DNA of 64,000 nucleotides from assembly GCA_026413225.1 (NCBI GenBank), contig CM048553.1, forward strand, positions 136,554,190-136,618,189, read 5' to 3'. The translations under genes and the position numbers were made by a program. The notes under the pieces are model-generated. The model was not told the origin of the DNA, searched no databases, and saw nothing but the letters and a program-made list of their open reading frames with translations. The DNA is from Otis tarda (lineage: Eukaryota > Chordata > Aves > Otidiformes > Otididae). The stretch's first letter is position 1. Every line of letters begins with the position of its first letter. Of this stretch, positions 1 through 10,936 are shown one piece after another.

Positions 1-461
1 TAATATAGGTGGACTATGTTATACAACTGAGAGAAACAGCAACTATATGTTGAAAAAAAATCCTACCCACAATGGAACCTTCTCATATCTCAGGAGTAGA
101 GAAGAACTTGAATCCCTTTAACTGTAAAGGATGCTTAAGAATATGTCTATTGAAGAGATGAGGATTACATTTACAGTAAACTACAAAAATTTGCACCTGG
201 AAAGCAATTGTAGCTGCAGGATAAGAATTTACTAACTTGAATGTTCAGTACTTTGATTTCATGGGCAATAGTTTTAAAATAGGAACATGTTCATAGACTA
301 GAAAAATCATAAAGAGAAGATACATTTATTAACATTCTTTGTCCTAAAACAGTAGGAGGGTTTAGAGGTCTTTTCTTACTGATACGTCACTGTAAGACTA
401 AAATACAGTCTTAGTCTCTAGTCTAACCTCATGCTTCAAAGCCAGGTCAGCTCTCATGTCA
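1..461. other. AT-rich non-coding stretch, nothing recognised
   Basis: No open frame of note, no repeat family and no RNA gene was recognised. The composition is ordinary AT-rich intergenic or intronic DNA up to the first CR1-like bases near 462. Confidence 0.6.
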
Positions 462-597
462 GACCAGGTTGCTCAGGGGGTTACTCAGTTGGGGCTTGAA
501 AATCTCCAAGGAGGCGACCTCTCTGGGCAACCTCTTCCAGTGCCTGGCTCTCCTTGTGGGGAAAAAGTGTATCCTCATATCTGGACACCTTCCTTTC
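462..597 (-). mobile_element. CR1 LINE 3'-region fragment, antisense
   Basis: Read on the plus strand, this holds the reverse complement of the end of CR1 ORF2 and 3' UTR. The blocks 'accaggttgctcag' and 'acctctctgggcaacctcttccagtgcc' are spaced as in the full-length CR1 at 6388-10936, where the sense counterpart lies near 10755-10845. The octamer tail is not recognisable, and similarity ends near 597 where LTR sequence begins. It is short and diverged, so it is an old 5'-truncated copy. The exact ends are uncertain by a few tens of bases. Confidence 0.75.
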
Positions 598-1180
598 TCC
601 CCTCCTTTTCTCCCAGGCTCAATTTCACTCCTTCTCTCCCCACTCCTCTACCTTATCATGCCTGAACAACACAGTGGAGATGGGGAACGGAGAATTACAG
701 TCAGTCCATAGCAGTAGCACCTTGCCCTTTCCCCCTGCTCCAGCATGGGCTCTCTCCATGGGCTGCAGTCCGTCAGGGCGAACCTGCTCCAGTGTGGACT
801 CCTGAATGGGCTGCGGGGAAATATCTGCTCCACCATGGTCTCTCCATGGGCTGCAAGGGCTGCTCCAGCACCAGAAGCATCTCCTTCTCCTCCTTCTTCT
901 CTGACCCTGGTCCATGCAGGACGATTTCTCACTTTTTTCCAGACTTCTTGCTGCCTGTGCAAAGTGCTTTTGCTCTTGCTTAAATGTGCTTTCCCAGAGA
1001 TGCCACCAGTTTGGCTGATGGGCTCAGCCGTGTCCTGTGATGGGTCCACTGGACCTGTCTGAAGTCGGCTGGAACCAGTTGGAACCAGCTGTGTCCGGCA
1101 CAGGGCAGCCCCTGGCATCTCCTCAGGGAGGCCACCCCTGCATCTGACACGAGTGGACACGAGCACCCAGGGGCTTTCCA
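598..1180 (+). mobile_element. Partial endogenous-retrovirus LTR (family A, copy 1)
   Basis: The stretch repeats blocks such as 'ctccatgggctgcag' and 'tgctccaccatggtc', followed by a CT-rich 'tccttcttc.ctgacc' block. The same blocks, in the same order, occur in the LTRs at 46896 and 61395. The left part of the LTR is missing: similarity begins abruptly next to the CR1 fragment. The right part (about 940-1180) is weakly similar to the other copies' 3' halves. No retroviral coding sequence follows. The ORFs crossing it on both strands are open because the sequence is poor in stop codons, not because they are genes. Confidence 0.65.
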
Positions 1181-4100
1181 CTAAACTCACTCCAGTTTGT
1201 AAGTGCCTTTGCTGTATTGACAGCAGGCCCAAACCTATAGATATCTTATTCCTCCCTCCTTTCCAATAATCTTTTATTTTGCTTTTCTCTGGTTTTCCTA
1301 GAATGTTATTTTTCTGTGATAGTGATCAGGCTGAATGAATATGCTGATGACCAGGCACAGGCACGTTTTGAGTAGAAAGTGGGACTTTAGCCATCCTTTT
1401 TAGCGCCAACCAGTTCATATCCCCGTACCACAGGATGTGGTGGCTATCAGGCTGCTCTGGAGCCCTCCGTTGCATTGATGGCTGAGCAAGTACCGAGGAA
1501 TACTTGAAATATACAGAATTTTTTATCTCAGCTGCTGAATGCAAATTAACTACCCTCTCGGTTACCATATCTCTGATGTTGTGAATACATGATAGCGGTT
1601 CAAAAAGTCTTGTGTCAGAGCTAGAAGTATTGCCTAAATCATTCTGCCTCTCCATATTTTGGTCCCCATTTTGATCAAAGAGGAATATTAATGAAACGAC
1701 CTGGATTATGCCTGAAAATCATTCACTTAACACATTAGCCATTGAAAACATGCAGGAAGAAATTATCTTAAGCCTTGATTAAACACCCTGTTCACATTTA
1801 CAAGAGTAATCAGGACTTCATGGAAACAATTCTACTAATATCAAGAGCTATCCTATAGCAGTTTAACAGTAATTATTTACTCAGCAAAACAACCTTCCTT
1901 TGACTTCAGCTAAAGTTTTTCCAGAGCAGAGATTAAGGAATGTGAAACTTTGTACTACCATGGAAATATGTATACAGTGCCTTTACTGAGTCTGATGACA
2001 CAGCAGGAAAGCCCTCAAAATCCTGAATGTATTAATAAACTGCTTCTTAAAAGGCCATATTCTCACAGTGACCAAAAAGATCATTCTGAGCTGTTTTGCT
2101 GAGATTGAACTATTTCAAAACCACAAAACAAAACCTATCATCTTCTTTCATTTTCTAAAACTGGCAAAAATGTAACATTTCAGCTGTGAGGTTGCTTCTC
2201 CCCCCCCCCCCATCATTCCACTTTACAGCACTGACAACCAAGATGTTTATAGTGCTATTAATATAAAACCTGCATATGTGAAGTGACTTGGAGGTTGTTT
2301 TTGATTCAAATTCTGCAGAAATAAATGTGCTGAGAGTAGGAAAAATGAAATTGGAAATAAGACGCAACTTTTTAATGTGGAGGATAACTAACACTTAGAA
2401 CAGTATGTCAAAGCATGGAATACCCCTGTAACAACATGAGTTCTTGGTTTAAGAATGGATTTCTTTTTAAAAGCAGTTTAAAGCTCACCCATGTGTTATT
2501 TGACTTGATAATATTCATTTACAAGCAAGGAAAGAACAGTCCTTTTCCCCTCAGAAATTACTAGGTGAAAATATATGGCTTATGTTATAGTGGCTGATAC
2601 AAAATACGAATGTTTACTCCTCACCTTAAGGAGACAAAGCAAGCACCTACCTTCTGAATAAAAAGTCACAGATAGCTGCAATTGAAGCAGTTGAAGATCA
2701 TTGAATGTAAACAACTATCAGCTTTTTGGCAATCTTAACAAGGACAACAGCAAGGCTAAACGTCACTTTATCATATCATTAATTATTGTTTCTATTGTTA
2801 TTGCTACATATAGTTTGAATCTCTGTGCTGTGCTTCACACCACACTAGACACAGAAAAACAAATAAAGACATAGTCCTTATCCTTGGGAGTTAACGATCA
2901 AAAAATAACCCACTCACGGAAGTGTTTCTGCCAGGTGAGAGCATTGGTAGGTGGTGGCAGAGAACTATTCTCTGCCAGTTCTAAAATGGATCAATGGATA
3001 ATAAAGAGATTTCACTCTGCTGGACTGATGGTCTGGCACATTTCATGAGCATTAAAATCACATGCAGATGTTGCTAATATTTAGAGAGCAGGAGATCAAC
3101 TTGGTTTAAAACATCTGTAATAGTATCTTCTGAAATGTTGTTCTGGATGACTTGCAATGGAAAAAAGTGAGGAGTTTGAAGACTACTTTTGTGAATTTTG
3201 TTTTCTATCAGGAACATGAGAAACAGTAATTTGCCTAGTGTTGAACTTCTGCTTTGCTCTTTTGAGTGCTACGCCATTAAAGGATGCAATATTTCCCTTT
3301 GATATTTTACTGTCTTATGGCATCCTCTTTATTCTTCTGCTTAATTTTTCATTCAGCTTTTCTGTGAATCTTCTGTGAAGCTCATTTGTGGAAATTTGTT
3401 CTGAGTAAGTAGAGGTATAGGTAGAGGGGAAATCCAGCAATACGAAAACAATGAAAAAGTCTTAATAAGAAAACTTGAAATGTTACAAAAGACTAATATT
3501 TCTATTTAACTTGGCTGTTAGTCTGCATTTCTATCTCTTTTGACTTTCCAGTTCTAACTACTACTAAACTTCTGCTAGAAGTTAAAAAAAATATATATGG
3601 ATAGCAATTGTTATAGGTCAGGGAGGACTTTACGAGTGTGCATATTTAAATATTTAAAATACATTATATAATATGGCTCAAATTATTTGCTCTTGTTCAA
3701 CAAATGCTTGCCAGGCACAAAGAAATTCTGGTGCCACCTTCATAGTAATAAAGAAGATGGGAAAAAAAACTCCAATCATAATATATCCTAATACTTTTAT
3801 TTAACAAATGAACATGTACTATGTGAATTAGTCTGCCTTTGCTTTTACCCCTTATTAAACACAATTACATAACTACATTGTGCAACAAAGGTATAAAAAT
3901 GCTATTGGTTTCATGTAGTAGGATTTTATATCCATTTCTTACCAGTATGAAACAAAAAACCCTGTGGTCTGTCTTTTCACTATCAATACCCAAATGACCC
4001 AAACATAGATATTAATGATGGTGCTGAGCAAATTGATCGGTTATTAGAATGCATTTTTCCTTCTTTAACCTTGATACCACTGCCAGAATAAGTCAACAGG

Positions 4101-6387
4101 ATTTCAATATTCAAAAACCAGAGTAAGAGTTGAAAACTGAACAGCTTTTGTCAGTTCAATTATTCATCTATTCACTATAAAGAATGGAACGATATTTAAA
4201 GAAATATTTTTTCCCTTAGATTAAATTTTATATGGATGAAAATGGGCTTCTTAAAGACCAATTATAGCACAGTAATGCCTTAGAAATAAGGCTGTATTGA
4301 TTTGTAATGTATTGAGTATGACATATTTAGTTGTATAGCAAAAGATTGCATTCCTAATGGACTTATTTGATATGATTGTCCCTTTAGTATGAATTTATCA
4401 AGGTCTTTGATGTTAAGTTCAGGGAGATCACATAGTGAATTATGCAGTGATATAAAGAAGTTTAGTGTTGATTTTATGAAAAGCTGAGAAAAAACACACA
4501 GCATCCACTGGCAGGAGAGAGGCAGTTTGAGTTTCAGTGATGCAAGACCCAAAAATACACAATGGAGAGATTTTTCAGAACTTGAAATTTTGCATAAAGG
4601 TGCATGAGGAGCTGTGGAGGGAGTCAAGGAAGCACTAGAATGACCCACAGACACAAGCAAGGAAGAACACATCATTTTTACCTGCCTCTCTGCCTTCATT
4701 AGTGAAATTAGCTTAGACAGTGCTGCAGTTTGTTCACAAAAGCCTCTCTCTTGAGCTTACAGCACCCTTTGCAAAAAGTGGGAAGTGCAGTCAAATCAAA
4801 CTGAAATGCAAAGTGTCACTACATATCCAAGCCAAAGAAAATGATCAGCTGTGAAGAAATCAAATCCAAGAACTATCTTTCTCCTCCACAGATACAAGGC
4901 CTAAGTATATTTTTATCTTTCACAAAGTGTGGGCATTTCAGCATGTCCTGCAGATCAGGAAATATATTAGGAACCAATTTGATCATAACGGAAATGACTG
5001 CAAATCAATCCACTTGTGTAAAATGACTTTGTAGAGGTGGGGTGGGAGAGAGTTTGCCTTCATCTAGGGAAAAAAAAAAAAAAAGAGATGTGGAGCCTTA
5101 ATTGTGTGCTGTTTTTCCTCAGATTGCTCGAGTTTGCAGTTCAAAAGGGATGGCACTGCATCCCACACTGCCTCTCCTGCAATCTGTTCATGCAAGGACC
5201 GTCCATCTGCTAGGTTTAAACAGACCTCCAGTTGCTTATATATTTGTTCACAGATGTAGGTAGGAGGCTTGACTGCAGGTTTCTAAAACTCAAATCCAAG
5301 ATTATGAGACACATTTGCAAACACACTTGCAAATAGCAGAGCCTTATCTATTTGCTGGGAAATGTTATGTTGTTTGACTTGCAAATCAGTTTGATTTAGA
5401 TTGAAACATGTTAGTGATACCTGGGCATATAAAATTAAATTTGCACGATATCATTTCAATTTAGTCAAGAACTGTAAAATATACAATGATAGAAAACATT
5501 AAAGACAGCATCCGTTAAATTATTTTATATGAAATAGAATTTATCTGAGAGGGGAAAGATCTGCTTGGGGAGTTTGTTTCAAAGAAAACAATTTCTTAAA
5601 CTGTGGAAAGTGCAGCACTTGAAAATAATATTATCATTTCAGTTGATTCCCAAGAGTCCTCTACGAGTAATCAATTGCTGTATTTTTAACAATGGACTGG
5701 ATTTTTCTCTGTAAGAAAATTACAGATTACTGCAACATCTTGATTGCAACTAGAAGTCCTTTCTAATTCTTTCGGTCTTTCCTCAGGAATCTCTCTTTCT
5801 CCTGAAAGCAAGTTCTTACTATTGGAAAGTAAGTGTGGAATACAACAAAGATGGTACAGAACAAAATGCATCAACATATGACTATCCTGGTTTGGCAGGA
5901 TGATACTTTGTAGGAAGATGTTACTATGATATTTAACAAAATATATAGTGGGACTTTCTTCCTACTCTACCAGCTGCAACAGATCGTTAAATTATAGTGC
6001 ACAAACAAGACCTGCGTTCACTTGCAAATGAAACTTTGTGGGACAAGGCTAATGAATACAATTATTATTAGTGGGTTTTATGGCTCATTATTTGACACGT
6101 TCTGTAATTTGGTTTGGAAAAAAATACTTGATCGAGGAATCACAAGCAACCTATGGACATATGGATGACTTCACTTTTATCCTAAATGTATGTTTTGATA
6201 AGTGTCTAAGGAAAAATTCCTCATTATATTGAAAGAGTAGGTTTTCAGTTCTCTGTGTTGTTTTTCATCACACCAAGAGTGATTCAACTGTTGAGCTGCA
6301 GTACAAGTCCAACTTGCCCAACATCACTAGAGGACAGTTACGTTCTCAGACATTGTTCTTGAAGAGAATAGAAAAATAAAAAACTAA
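1181..6387. other. AT-rich intergenic or intronic DNA with simple runs
   Basis: About 5.2 kb with no recognisable gene or transposon. It contains a 12-base C run at 2200-2211 and an A run near 5070-5084. A 139-codon minus-strand frame at 4280-4699 has no domain, signal peptide or splice context that I recognise and is most likely chance. Several frames of 60-80 codons are also treated as chance. Confidence 0.55.
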
Positions 6388-6645
6388 GAGTCGCCGAGGC
6401 AACAGCTTCGGAGTTGGCACGATTCGCAGCGGCGCGGCACAGCGCAGCGCAACCAGGGGATTCCCGAAGCAGGGGAGCTCAGGGGGGAGCGGAGCGAGGC
6501 GCCAGGAGCCCGCAGCTCGCGCGAGAGCGGCTGACGAGACGTGGGCGGAGCCAGGGAGCACCGGCGGTCCGCCCCCTCTCCCCGAATAAAGCAGGCCCTA
6601 GGGAGCGCCAGGGACCCGGAGCGCGGCGAACAGGACGGGCAAACA

Positions 6646-6680
6646 GGGCGTGGCACGGCAGGAAGGGCGTGGCACGGCAG
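6646..6680 (+). repeat. 19-bp tandem duplication in CR1 leader
   Basis: The 16-mer 'gggcgtggcacggcag' occurs at 6646-6661 and again at 6665-6680 (period 19). A related 'gggcgcggcag' follows near 6705. These GC-box-like modules lie inside the putative promoter. Confidence 0.85.
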
Positions 6681-6736
6681 TTTGCGCGGCAGTTCGCGCA
6701 GGAAGGGCGCGGCAGCGAGGGCGCCGCCCCGGGGCG

Positions 6737-6790
6737 CTTGGTGATTCACGGCTCTCACTTGGTGATTCACTTGGTGATTCACGGCTCTCA
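6737..6790 (+). repeat. Tandem 'cttggtgattcac' modules just before ORF1
   Basis: 'cttggtgattcac' occurs at 6737-6749, 6758-6770 and 6770-6782. The longer module ending in 'acggctctca' occurs at 6737-6757 and 6770-6790 (period 33). The array ends 7 bp before the ORF1 ATG at 6798, so it would lie in the 5' untranslated leader. Confidence 0.9.
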
Positions 6791-6797
6791 GGGCGAC

Positions 6798-7894
6798 ATG
6801 GTCAACACCCGCCTGAGAACAAAGGCTGCGCCTCCGGCCGGAAGGTCTGCACTGGCACCCCCTGCGGCGGTCGACGCCTCCGTGCAGACGGAGCAGCCGA
6901 GGGGGGAGGCTGCGGTGCAGGCCTCGGGCTGCAGGCAGTGCCTGGACCCCGCTCCCGGGGCAGGCGGCAGCCCTGCCTGCAGAAGGTGTGCCCAGGTGGA
7001 GCAGCTCCTGCAGCAGGTGGCTGAGCTGCAGGAGGCAGTCAGGAGGCTGCGGGACATCAGGGAGGCTGAGAGGGAGCTGGATGCCTGGTTCCAGGCGCAG
7101 TCTGCACCGGAACCGCAGCACCCAGTCAAACACACCCAATCAAACCCCCCCCCACCTACACACAACATATGCAGTCAGGCAGAAGATGCCAACCAATGGA
7201 AATCTGCAAGCACAAAACGCAACAGGAGGAAGAAGAAGCTTCCCCAGAAACCCGAGGTGCCCCTGCAGAACCGCTTTGCTGCTCTGCAGACCGAAGAAGT
7301 AAGACCCAGCACCTCGGGGAGGCACTGGAGCCGTGCGAGGTAGCCCGACCGGCTCGCGTGATAACCAGTGCTTCCAAGAAAAAGAGGCGAGTGGTAGTAG
7401 TGGGTGACTCCCTCCTGAGGGGGACGGAGGCACCCATCTGCCGACCTGACCCGCTCTCTCGGGAGGTGTGCTGTCTCCCGGGGGCTCGTGTCAGGGATGT
7501 TGCAAAGAGAATACCTGGCCTCATACGGCCTACAGACTATTATCCGTTACTGGTGTTTCATGTGGGGGCCAGCGACACAGCTAGCAGCAGCCTAAGAAAC
7601 ATCAAAAGGGACTTCAGAGCCCTGGGCTCTACAGTCAAAGACTCTGGGGCTCAAGTGGTATTCTCCTCCATCCTCCCGGTCGAAGGGCAAGGGCCTGAAA
7701 GGGCCAGGCGTATCTGGCAAGTCAACTCGTGGCTCAGGGAGTGGTGTTACAGCCAGGGCTTTGGGTATCTTGACCACGGGGCATGCTTTGAGAAGCCCGG
7801 GCTGCTAGGGCAGGATGGCGTACACCTAAATGAGAAGGGCAAGAGTGTGCTTGGACGTAGGCTTGCCAGACTTGTCCGGAGGGCTTTAAACTAG
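6798..7894 (+). pseudogene. CR1 ORF1: zinc-binding/coiled-coil plus esterase protein, frameshifted
   Basis: ORF1 of CR1, thought to bind the element's RNA. CR1-clade ORF1 proteins are known to carry an esterase-like (SGNH/GDSL) domain. The start chosen is the ATG at 6798, after the leader repeats; the same frame is open upstream to 6414, but that part reads as leader. Visible parts: paired CxxC motifs (Cys 45/48 and 61/64; bases 6930-6941 and 6978-6989), a leucine-rich coiled coil at about residues 66-95, a basic KRNRRKKK stretch, an NRFAAL block, then the esterase. The esterase has GDSL at 7403-7414 (nucleophile Ser), a GASD block at 7565-7576 and a DGVH block with Asp 7814-7816 and His 7823-7825. 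The frame shifts once by one base-equivalent between about 7290 and 7340, just before the esterase; the first frame stops at 7343. In the third esterase block the usual GxND Asn is Ser. No substitution-type stop is seen. Total about 365 codons. Confidence 0.85.
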
Positions 7895-8004
7895 TGTTGC
7901 TGGGGGAGGGGGAGCACAGTTCAGCCCACGGCTATCGGCATGGCGCCAGTGCCAGCACCAAGCGCCCAGAAGTCAGGGAGGGATCGCAGGTAGGTGCAAA
8001 TTAA

Positions 8005-10844
8005 CCTAATCTGCAATACAAAAGAACACCTGTCACTCCAGCCAGCAAGTCGGTTTTATCGAGGACCCTGCTGAAGTGTCTCTATACCAACGCACGCAGC
8101 ATGGGGAATAAACAGGAAGAACTGGAGATGCGTGCGTGCGAGCAGGGCTACGACCTTGTTGGCATCACGGAGACGTGGTGGGACGGCTCTTACGACTGGA
8201 GCGTCAACATGGAGGGTACAGGCTTTTAGAAAAGACAGGCAGGGAAGACGAGGAGGGGGTGTCGCTCTCTATGTCAGCAACCGGCTGGAGTGCGTGGAGC
8301 TCCGCCTGGGGATGGGGGAGGAGCTGACAGAGAGCTTATGGGTCAAGATCAGAGGACAGGGACGGACGGGGGATGTTACGGTGGGGGTCTGCTACAGGCC
8401 GCCTGGCCAGGAAGACAGAGCGGACGAGGCGCTCTATAGGCAGATAGGAGCAGCCTCACAGCGGTCACAAGCCCTGGTCCTCATGGGGGACTTCAACCAC
8501 CCTGACATCTGTTGGAGAGACAACACAGCAGGGCACAGGCAGTCCAGGAGGTTCCTGGAATGTGTGGATGATAACTTCCTCCTGCAGGTGATAGAGGAGC
8601 CGACAAGGAGGGGTGCCATGCTGGACCTTGTGCTCACCAACAGGGAGGGGCTGGTGGGGGACGTGAAACTGACGGACAGCCTTGGCTGCAGTGACCATGA
8701 CGCGGTGGAATTCAAGATCCACGGGGCGGCGAGGAAACTGCACAGTAAGCTCTGTGCCCTAGATTTCCGGAAGGCGGACTTCGGCCTCTTCAGGAACCTC
8801 ATGGGCAAAGTGCCATGGGAGGCGGCCCTGGAGGGAAGAGGGGCCCAGGAAAGTTGGTCCATATTTAAGGAGCACCTCCTCCAAGCTCAGCAGAGGTGCA
8901 TCCCGATGAAGAAGAAGTCGGGCAAAAAGGCCAAGAGGCCAGCGTGGATGAGCAAGGAGCTCCTGGACCAACTGAAAGTAAAGAAGGAAGCCTATAGAGG
9001 GTGGAAGCGGGGACAGGTAGCCTGGGAGGACTACCGAGTGGCTGTGCGAGCGGCCAGGGATAGGGTGAGGAAGGCTAAAGCCCTGATGGAATCAAATCTG
9101 GCCAGGGATATAAAAAGTAACAAGAAAAGCTTTTACAGGTATGTAGGGGACAAAAAGAAAATCCAAGGAGAATGTAGGCCCCCTCCGGAAGGTAACGGGT
9201 GTCGTGGTTACCCGGGATGTGGAGAAGGCTGAGGTACTCAACGACTTTTTTGCCTCAGTCTTCACTGATAAGGGCTCTTGTCTCCCCACCCAAGCTGTGG
9301 AAGGCACAGGCAGGGACTGTGAGGATGAAGAACCGCCCACGGTGCTCGAAGAGCAGGTTCAGGACCATCTAAGGAACTTAAAGGTGCATAAGTCCATGGG
9401 GCCTGATGAGATCCATCCGCGCGTCCTGAAGGAACTGGCGGATGAAGTTGCCAAGCCACTGGCCATCATATTTGAGAAATCGTGGAGGTCTGGTGAGGTC
9501 CCCGATGACTGGAAGAGAGGGAACATAACCCCCATTTTTAAAAAGGGGAGTAAGGAAGACCCGGGCAACTACAGGCCGGTCAGCCTCACCTCCGTGCCTG
9601 GCAAGGTCATGGAGCAGATTCTCCTGGAAACCATGCTAAGGCACATGGAGAGCAAGGAGGTGGTTGGTGACAGCCAACATGGCTTCACCAAGGGCAGATC
9701 GTGCCTGACCAATTTGGTGGCCTTTTATGACGGGGTAACAGCATCGGTGGACAAGGGACGGGCAACGGATATCGTCTACCTGGACTTGTGCAAAGCTTTT
9801 TGACACTGTCCCGCATGACATCCTTCTCTCTAAACTAGAGAGGCATGGGTTCGATGGGTGGACCACTCGGTGGATAAGGAGTTGGCTGGATGGCCGCACT
9901 CAGAGAGTGGTGGTCAACGGCTCAATGTCCAAGTGGAGACCGGTCACCAGTGGCGTCCCTCAGGGGTCCGTGTTGGGCCCGGCCCTGTTCAACATCTTTG
10001 TCGGCGACATGGACAGTGGGATAGAGTGCACCCTCAGCAAGTTCGCCGATGACACCAAGCTGTGTGGTGCCGTCGACTCGCTGGAAGGGAGGGATGCCAT
10101 CCAGAGGGACCTTGACAGGCTGGAGAGGTGGGCCCGTGCCAACCTCATGAAGTTCAACCAGGCCAAGTGCAAGGTCCTGCACCTGGGTCGTGGCAATCCC
10201 AGGCACAAATACAGGCTGGGCGGAGAATGGATTGAGAGCAGCCCTGAGGAGAAAGACTTGGGAGTGCTGGTAGACGAGAGGCTCAACATGAGCGGGCAAT
10301 GCGCCCTTGCGGCCCAGAAGGCCAACCGCATCCTGGGCTGCATCAAGAGGAGCGTGGCCGGCAGGTCGAGGAGGTGATTCTGCCCCTCTACTCTGCCCTG
10401 GTGAGACCCCACCTGGAGTACTGCGTCCAGTTCTGGAGCCCCCAACACAAGAAGGACATGGACCAGTTGGAAAGGGTCCAGAGGAGGGCCACCAAGATGA
10501 TCAGAGGGCTGGAGCACCTCTCCTATGAGGACAGGCTGAGAGAGTTGGGGCTGTTCAGCCTGGAGAAGAGGAGGCTCCGGGGAGACCTGATAGCGGTCTT
10601 CCAATACCTCAAGGGGGCCTACAGGAAAGATGGGGAGAAACTGTTCAGTAGGGCCTGTTGTGATAGGACAAGGGGTAATGGGTTTAAATTAGAAGGAGCT
10701 AGGTTTAGATTAGATATTAGAAAAAAATTTTTTACAATTAGAGTTGTAGAGCACTGGAACAGGTTGCCCAGAGAGGTGGTGGATGCCCCATCCCTGGAAG
10801 TGTTCAAGGCCAGGCTGGATGAGGCTCTGAGCAACCTGATCTAG
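8005..10844 (+). pseudogene. CR1 ORF2: endonuclease-reverse transcriptase, multiply frameshifted
   Basis: ORF2 nicks target DNA and reverse-transcribes the element's RNA. The APE-type endonuclease shows YTNARSM (Asn 8089-8091), ITETWW (Glu 8170-8172), GDFNHPDI near 8486 and SDHD at 8690-8701. The reverse transcriptase shows [15 protein letters not shown] near 9507-9546, QHGFTKGRS near 9676, VYLDL.KAF just before 9801, [14 protein letters not shown] near 9949-9990 and catalytic FADD at 10042-10053. The C-terminal part ends at the TAG 10842-10844. Frame changes lie at about 8214-8228 (probably two close base losses; TAG at 8227 in the first frame), about 9160-9170, in a T5 run at 9797-9801, and about 10350-10375. 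Between shifts every segment is open. The first ATG after the upstream stop is 8101, which would cut off the endonuclease Asn, so the true start is unclear. About 925-945 codons. Confidence 0.92.
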
Positions 10845-10936
10845 TCAGGGATGTCCCTGCTCTTGCAGGGGGGTTGGACTAGATGACCTTTGAAGGTCCC
10901 TTCCAACTCTAACCATTCTATGATTCTATGATTCTA
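10845..10936 (+). repeat. CR1 3' UTR with ATTCTATG octamer tail
   Basis: After the ORF2 stop comes the conserved CR1 3' segment, containing 'ggttggactagatgacc' and 'ccttccaactct'. It ends with octamers 'attctatg' at 10915-10922 and 10923-10930 and a partial 'attcta' at 10931-10936. In CR1 this end is the template recognised by the reverse transcriptase. It is not a poly(A) tail. The reverse complement of the same end occurs at 11331, 24931 and (degraded) 52708. Confidence 0.95.

Larger units (their letters stand above)
6388..6797 (+). promoter_or_regulatory. CR1 5' leader: CpG-dense putative internal promoter
   Basis: About 410 bp of very GC-rich, CpG-dense sequence between the AT-rich flank and the ORF1 ATG. 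No TATA box is visible, which fits the internal TATA-less promoters known for LINEs. It contains two sets of short tandem repeats (6646-6680 and 6737-6790). CpG remains frequent although methylated CpG decays quickly, which suggests either a young copy or little germline methylation. Promoter activity is an inference from position and composition. Confidence 0.6.
6388..10936 (+). mobile_element. Near full-length CR1 LINE retrotransposon
   Basis: A 4.55 kb non-LTR retrotransposon of the CR1 clade in sense orientation. In order it has a GC- and CpG-rich 5' leader, ORF1 (6798-7894), a spacer of about 110-180 bp, ORF2 (about 8005-10844) and a short 3' UTR ending in ATTCTATG-type octamers. The length matches known full-length CR1 (about 4.5 kb). 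Most CR1 copies lose their 5' end, so a retained leader is uncommon. The base composition changes sharply from AT-rich flank to GC-rich element at about 6388. The hexamer 'ctaaga' occurs at 6384-6389 and again at 10934-10939. Both ORFs carry single-base-type frame shifts, so the copy as written is non-autonomous. The 5' boundary is judged from composition only. Confidence 0.93.

Noticed and set aside
648..1232. 194-codon minus-strand frame across the first LTR
   Set aside because: It runs antisense through an LTR fragment whose stop-poor sequence is open in several frames on both strands.
4280..4699. 139-codon minus-strand open frame
   Set aside because: No recognisable domain, no splice or promoter context, and composition like the flanks. 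One such frame in 64 kb is expected by chance.
6384..7139. 251-codon minus-strand frame over the CR1 leader and ORF1
   Set aside because: It is the antisense shadow of GC-rich CR1 sequence. The sense strand holds the recognisable ORF1.
8434..8862. 142-codon minus-strand frame in the CR1
   Set aside because: Shadow of the endonuclease coding strand, which carries the catalytic motifs.
9960..10604. 214-codon minus-strand frame in the CR1
   Set aside because: Shadow of reverse transcriptase coding sequence containing FADD on the plus strand.
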